Source: Neocallimastix lanati (nom. inval.)
Taxonomy: Eukaryota; Neocallimastigomycota; Neocallimastigomycetes; Neocallimastigales; Neocallimastigaceae
Assembly: GCA_016946835.1 (NCBI GenBank)
Contig: JACVTC010000675.1
Coordinates: 1-12,287, forward strand
Reading direction: 5' to 3'
Length of the DNA stretch: 12,287 nucleotides
Both the position numbers and the translations under genes were made by a program. Position 1 is the first letter of the stretch. Every line of letters starts with the position of its first letter. Positions 9,064 through 12,287 of this stretch are shown here, one piece after another. The notes below the pieces were generated by a model. It searched no databases, was not told where the DNA came from, and saw only the letters and a list, made by a program, of their open reading frames with translations.

Positions 9064-9748
9064 AAAAGAAAAAGAAAAAATAAAATTTAATTTAAATTTT
9101 CAATATATATATATTTATTTTATTTATTTTTTTTTTTTTAGAATTTTGTATAAAAATATTTAAATAATATTTAATAATTAATTTTATATTAACAAACCTT
9201 CCATTTAGCTTCAGAAAATTTACATATTCCATCAAAAGTAAAATCGTTACATTCTTTTATCCAAAATGTATTAAGACTAGCAAGATTAGATATGTGATCT
9301 AAAGTATAATCTGTAAGACCAATAGGACCACAGAGTTGAAGGAATCGTATCTTTTTACCATATTGAGATAAAGTAACTAAGGATTGGCATTCTGGTGATG
9401 ATGCTTTAAATTTATTTAATGGAATCGAAGGTTTTTCGCTTTTATATTGATGAATATAATTTAATACATTTTCTTCCATATAATTATCATCTGGATTTAC
9501 ATGAGCACCATTATTATTATTATTGTCATTGTCATCATTGTTATTATTATTAACATTATTATTATTGATATTATCATTATTATTATTATTATTTTCATTT
9601 TCATTATTATTATCATTATTATAATCATTGTCATTATTATTAACATTATTATTAACATTATTATTAGCATTATTATCATTGTTATTATCATTATCACCAT
9701 CGTCATCTTCATTATCATTATTAATAGGATTATTATTATTATCATTTA

Positions 9749-9781
<33 letters not shown>

Positions 9782-10749
9782 GAATAGGTACACGTAGTGT
9801 TCTATTTACTTCATGGTTATCATTATTATCATCATCATCATCATCACTTATAAATAATGAATTTTGAATAGGTTTTGATACTGTTAATTGAACAATAATA
9901 AGTTCTGGACAATTTATAAGTGAACAAATGGTTTTTGGATAAGTGTTAGGGAAGGATAAAGAAATCCATCTTAATGATGTACAGTAAATTCCAATATTTT
10001 GTAAATCAGAATCTTGGAAATATTCTTTTGAATTTAATTCTAATTCAACTATATTACGAGATAATACAGTTCCTTCATATTGTTTTACTGGATTATAAAT
10101 ATGATTATAATTTTTCTTTCCTTTGATCACTTTATTTTTAAAATTGGCATCGACAAGTTTTTCACTTTCAATAGGATCATATAATAATTTTTTTGGTTTA
10201 CCCTTAATTTTATTACCTCTAAATAATTTTTTAAAGTGATTGGAAAAATTGACTTTCTTCATATCACTTAAATTTAAATCTTTTAATTTCATTTTAGATA
10301 AGGCATTTATTAATTTATTATTAACTGTTGGCTCATACAATGATAATTCCAATAAGGATTCTTTTAAATTATATAACTTATCTATTCCTTCATCTTTGAA
10401 ATTGGATCCGTTCATTTCAATACTTTGAATTATTTTACACTTTGATTCAATTTTTGATATTATTTCATTAGCATCAAAAATAGATGCCTTTTGTAAAAAA
10501 CGAATACTTGTCACATTTGGTTTACAAATATGATCAATAGCATTCTCTGTAATGGATAACCCACAATGAATGGTTAATTCTAATTTTTCTAATTTTTCTA
10601 AACTTTGACTTGTTTCTGTAAATGAATCTAGAATAAAACATGTTTTTTTTTTTTTTTTTTTATTCATTTATTGTTTATTAAATATATATATATATATATT
10701 TAAATTTTTTTTTTTTTATGAAAAATAAATTTATTTATATATTTAATAC

Positions 10750-10783
<34 letters not shown>

Positions 10784-11138
10784 ATTCTACATAAATATTA
10801 TAAGCTTACCCCAAGCATTATCATATAAAAGTAAACTTAACTCTTTCAATTTTGTACATCCATCTAAAAGAGTTTGTAAACTGTTATTTGTCCAGTCAAT
10901 TAAAACCATCTATATATATATATATTTTTTTTTTTTATATAATAAATATTTTATATTACTTTTAGTATGAGAACTTTATATAATAATTATTTAAATCTTT
11001 TTTTTTTTTTTAATTTTAATTTTACATCAAGACATAATGTTTCTAATAATGGACAATAATTTACTAAATCATTCATTCTCCAAACACAGAATTTCGGAAG
11101 TCTGAATTGTGATTTTCCTATATAACAATAATAATAAC

Positions 11139-11169
<31 letters not shown>

Positions 11170-11944
11170 TTAATAATAATAATATTAATATTAATAATAA
11201 TAATAATAATTATTGTAATATATATATATAGAAATTCAATAAATAATTTTAATATTTATTATAAAGTAAATAATAAAACATTAATACAATAATTAAATAA
11301 TTGAATGAAATATTGCATTTTTTTTATTTTTAAAATTTAATAAAAATAATAATTATATCTTTATAATAATAAATATATATATATATTAATTAAAAATAAT
11401 TATAGATTTTGTTTATTGTAAAAACTTACCATGTTCTCCTATAACTAATCTTCTTATAGGTAAAATCCCTCTATTCTAAATTCACCAAGATAACTCCAGA
11501 AATAGCTTCTTATGTGAAAACACCCTAAAACTTTAACTGTTTCTAATTCTGGTAATTTTAATAAATGTCTTAATCCTTCTTCTGTAATATTCGAAAGATA
11601 GGATAAATCTAAATGTTTCAAATTTGGTAAATAATCTGATATTATTTTAAGGGATAGATCGTTAATTTGATCACAATAACAGAGATCTAACGTTTCAAGA
11701 CATGGTAATTTTTTCAAATAATAAATAGAAAATGGGTCAATATGTTTACACGATGTCAAATTAATTCTTGTTAATTTGGAACAGCAATTCAATACTTCTT
11801 GCTTCTCAAATATAGACAAATCATTGATTACTGAGATAGATAAATCAATTTTTTTTAATGAATAAAATCGATGATTTCTTTCTGGATTATTTAACAGATA
11901 TTCTATATTATCAAGAATAGGAAAATCATTATCGAATTTCCCTC
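8901..11944 (-). CDS. Leucine-rich-repeat protein, RNI/AMN1/F-box-LRR-like, 5' end outside window, five exons present
   Basis: Exons in transcript order are 11944-11430, 11117-11026, 10909-10810, 10627-9198 and 9014-8901, with stop TAA at 8903-8901. Internal phases (1, 0, 1, 0) agree once one base is allowed for in the first exon. About 18 leucine-rich repeats are visible, for example LTRINLTSCKHI, LETLDLCYCDQI, LKHLDLSYLSNI, LKELSLLLYDN, LKDLNLSDMKKV and LKRLIITDCKNV. The Cys/Asn positions match the cysteine-containing LRR subfamily of AMN1, GRR1 and FBXL proteins. Such solenoids bind protein partners, often as substrate adaptors. No F-box is visible, but the N-terminus is missing: the first exon has no Met and begins at a TATAG acceptor. 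Oddities are the Asn/Asp-rich insertion (9509-9848) and a frame break near 11467. The LRR assignment is firm; the partner, pathway and gene symbol are unknown. Confidence 0.9.
9015..9197 (-). other. LRR gene last intron (183 bp) with a T31-A15 block at the acceptor
   Basis: GTTTGT donor and AAAAG acceptor. On the coding strand a 31-base T tract is followed by a 15-base A tract that runs into the acceptor AG, a self-complementary block. Confidence 0.8.
9198..10627 (-). CDS. LRR gene, large fourth exon with Asn/Asp-rich insertion
   Basis: Acceptor TCTAG at 10628-10632; AT completes an Asp codon (G|AT), then SFTETSQSLEKLEKLELT. The MNKKKKKK-type upstream codons near 10640-10667 are intron, not protein. 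Carries about ten LRRs on either side of the low-complexity insertion, plus a basic stretch (FKKLFRGNKIKGKPKK). Ends KWK at a GTTTGT donor (9197), phase 0. Confidence 0.9.
9509..9848 (-). repeat. Asn/Asp-rich trinucleotide tract within the LRR coding exon
   Basis: About 113 codons, almost all AAT/AAC and GAT, with occasional Val, Glu, Ile and Ala. A short non-repetitive island (HEVNRTLRVPIH) lies near 9779-9815. The reading frame is kept through the whole tract. It falls between LRRs, probably as a disordered loop out of the solenoid. Confidence 0.92.
10810..10909 (-). CDS. LRR gene, third exon in window
   Basis: Acceptor TATAG at 10910-10914, phase 0. Encodes MVLIDWTNNSLQTLL and LKELSLLLYDNAW, a standard LRR spacing. 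Ends one base into a codon at a GTAAGC donor (10809). The ATG at its start is in frame but internal. Confidence 0.85.
11026..11117 (-). CDS. LRR gene, second exon in window
   Basis: Acceptor TATAG, then GA completing Gly, followed by KSQFRLPKFCVWRMNDLV and an LRR core (CPLLETLCLD). Ends in phase 0 at a GTAAAA donor (11025). Too short for a simple ORF scan, but both boundaries fit its neighbours. Confidence 0.82.
11118..11429 (-). other. LRR gene intron (312 bp) with AAT microsatellite
   Basis: GTAAGT donor and TATAG acceptor. Plus-strand 11124-11217 is an interrupted AAT/ATT array; the rest is AT-rich and shows no coding signal. Confidence 0.82.
11430..11944 (-). CDS. LRR gene, first exon in window (contains an apparent frameshift)
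   Basis: Acceptor TATAG at 11945-11949, donor GTAAGT at 11429. Begins with two bases (GA) of a split Gly-type codon, then GKFDNDFP and five LRRs to FRIEG. It hits TAA around 11454-11456 if read straight. The continuation that makes LRR sense (ILPIRRLVIGEH) is in the adjacent frame, and only that frame ends in the phase the next exon needs (G|GA). The exon is 515 nt; 516 would keep the frame. Confidence 0.85.
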
Positions 11945-12246
11945 CTATAATAAAAAAAATTTAATGTTATATAATATATATATATATATATAAATATATA
12001 AATATTTATATATTTTTTATACATGATATTTTATTATAAATTAGTATTATTAATTATTAATTATTAATTATTATTTTTAATATTAGTTTTTTTAATAATT
12101 AAAAAAATTAATTTTATTGAAATAATTTTATATAATATATAATTTATATAATTTATATATGTTTGATATGATTTTTTCAATATAATAATTTATTTTTGTT
12201 AATATTAAAAAAAATTTGGATAAATAAAAAAAAATTTTTTTTTTGC

Positions 12247-12283
<37 letters not shown>

Positions 12284-12287
12284 TAAA
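11945..12287 (-). other. Partial LRR gene intron, upstream exon lies beyond the window
   Basis: Only AT microsatellites, ATTATTA repeats and a T tract of about 33 bases (12249-12281) are seen. The only minus-strand ATG here (near 12022) leads into AT repeat and a stop at the acceptor TAG, so no start exon is credible. The intron is longer than 340 bp. Confidence 0.7.

Noticed and set aside
9497-9797. Frames of Ile/Met runs on both strands over the Asn/Asp tract
   Set aside because: Shadow frames of the trinucleotide repeat inside the LRR exon.
10240-10428. 62-codon plus-strand frame
   Set aside because: Antisense shadow of the LRR exon.
12000-12025. Minus-strand ATG as start of the LRR gene
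   Set aside because: It reads only AT repeat and stops at the acceptor TAG of the next exon; the true start must lie beyond the window.

Overview
The window looks like nuclear DNA from an extremely AT-rich eukaryote. Several things point that way: multi-exon genes whose GT...AG introns have matching phases, standard stop codons, very long A and T homopolymers, AAT microsatellites, and Gln- and Asn-rich low-complexity tracts inside proteins. My best guess is an anaerobic gut fungus (Neocallimastigomycota), because introns reach about 500 bp and long Asn/Asp and Gln runs sit inside LRR and kinase proteins. A dictyostelid or another AT-rich protist cannot be excluded from sequence alone.

Layout. 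Positions 1-3064 are low-complexity AT-rich DNA, with one pure (TAA)41 microsatellite, a composite tetranucleotide-like array, a short C/G-richer patch and some weak exon-like fragments. A five-exon plus-strand gene at 3065-6758 encodes a casein kinase 1 superfamily kinase of the tau-tubulin kinase (TTBK) type. Its catalytic domain is intact and is followed by a long disordered Gln/His/Ser-rich tail. Positions 6759-8900 are mostly AT-rich DNA, with a possible small three-exon gene (7293-7669), a perfect 18-bp palindrome and a strong inverted repeat. A minus-strand gene occupies 8901-11944. It is 5'-truncated by the window edge and encodes a Cys-containing leucine-rich-repeat protein (RNI/AMN1/F-box-LRR-like) with a roughly 113-residue Asn/Asp-rich insertion. 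The final 340 bases are intron of this gene.

The two main genes converge and show no evident functional link: one is a protein kinase and the other an LRR scaffold or adaptor-like protein. Each has exactly one apparent reading-frame break, and each break is explained by one base missing from a short C/G run. That shared signature is the most important quality or biology question in the window. I found no prokaryotic, viral, CRISPR, tRNA or rRNA signal. All splice models were built by eye from reading frame, phase and family conservation.
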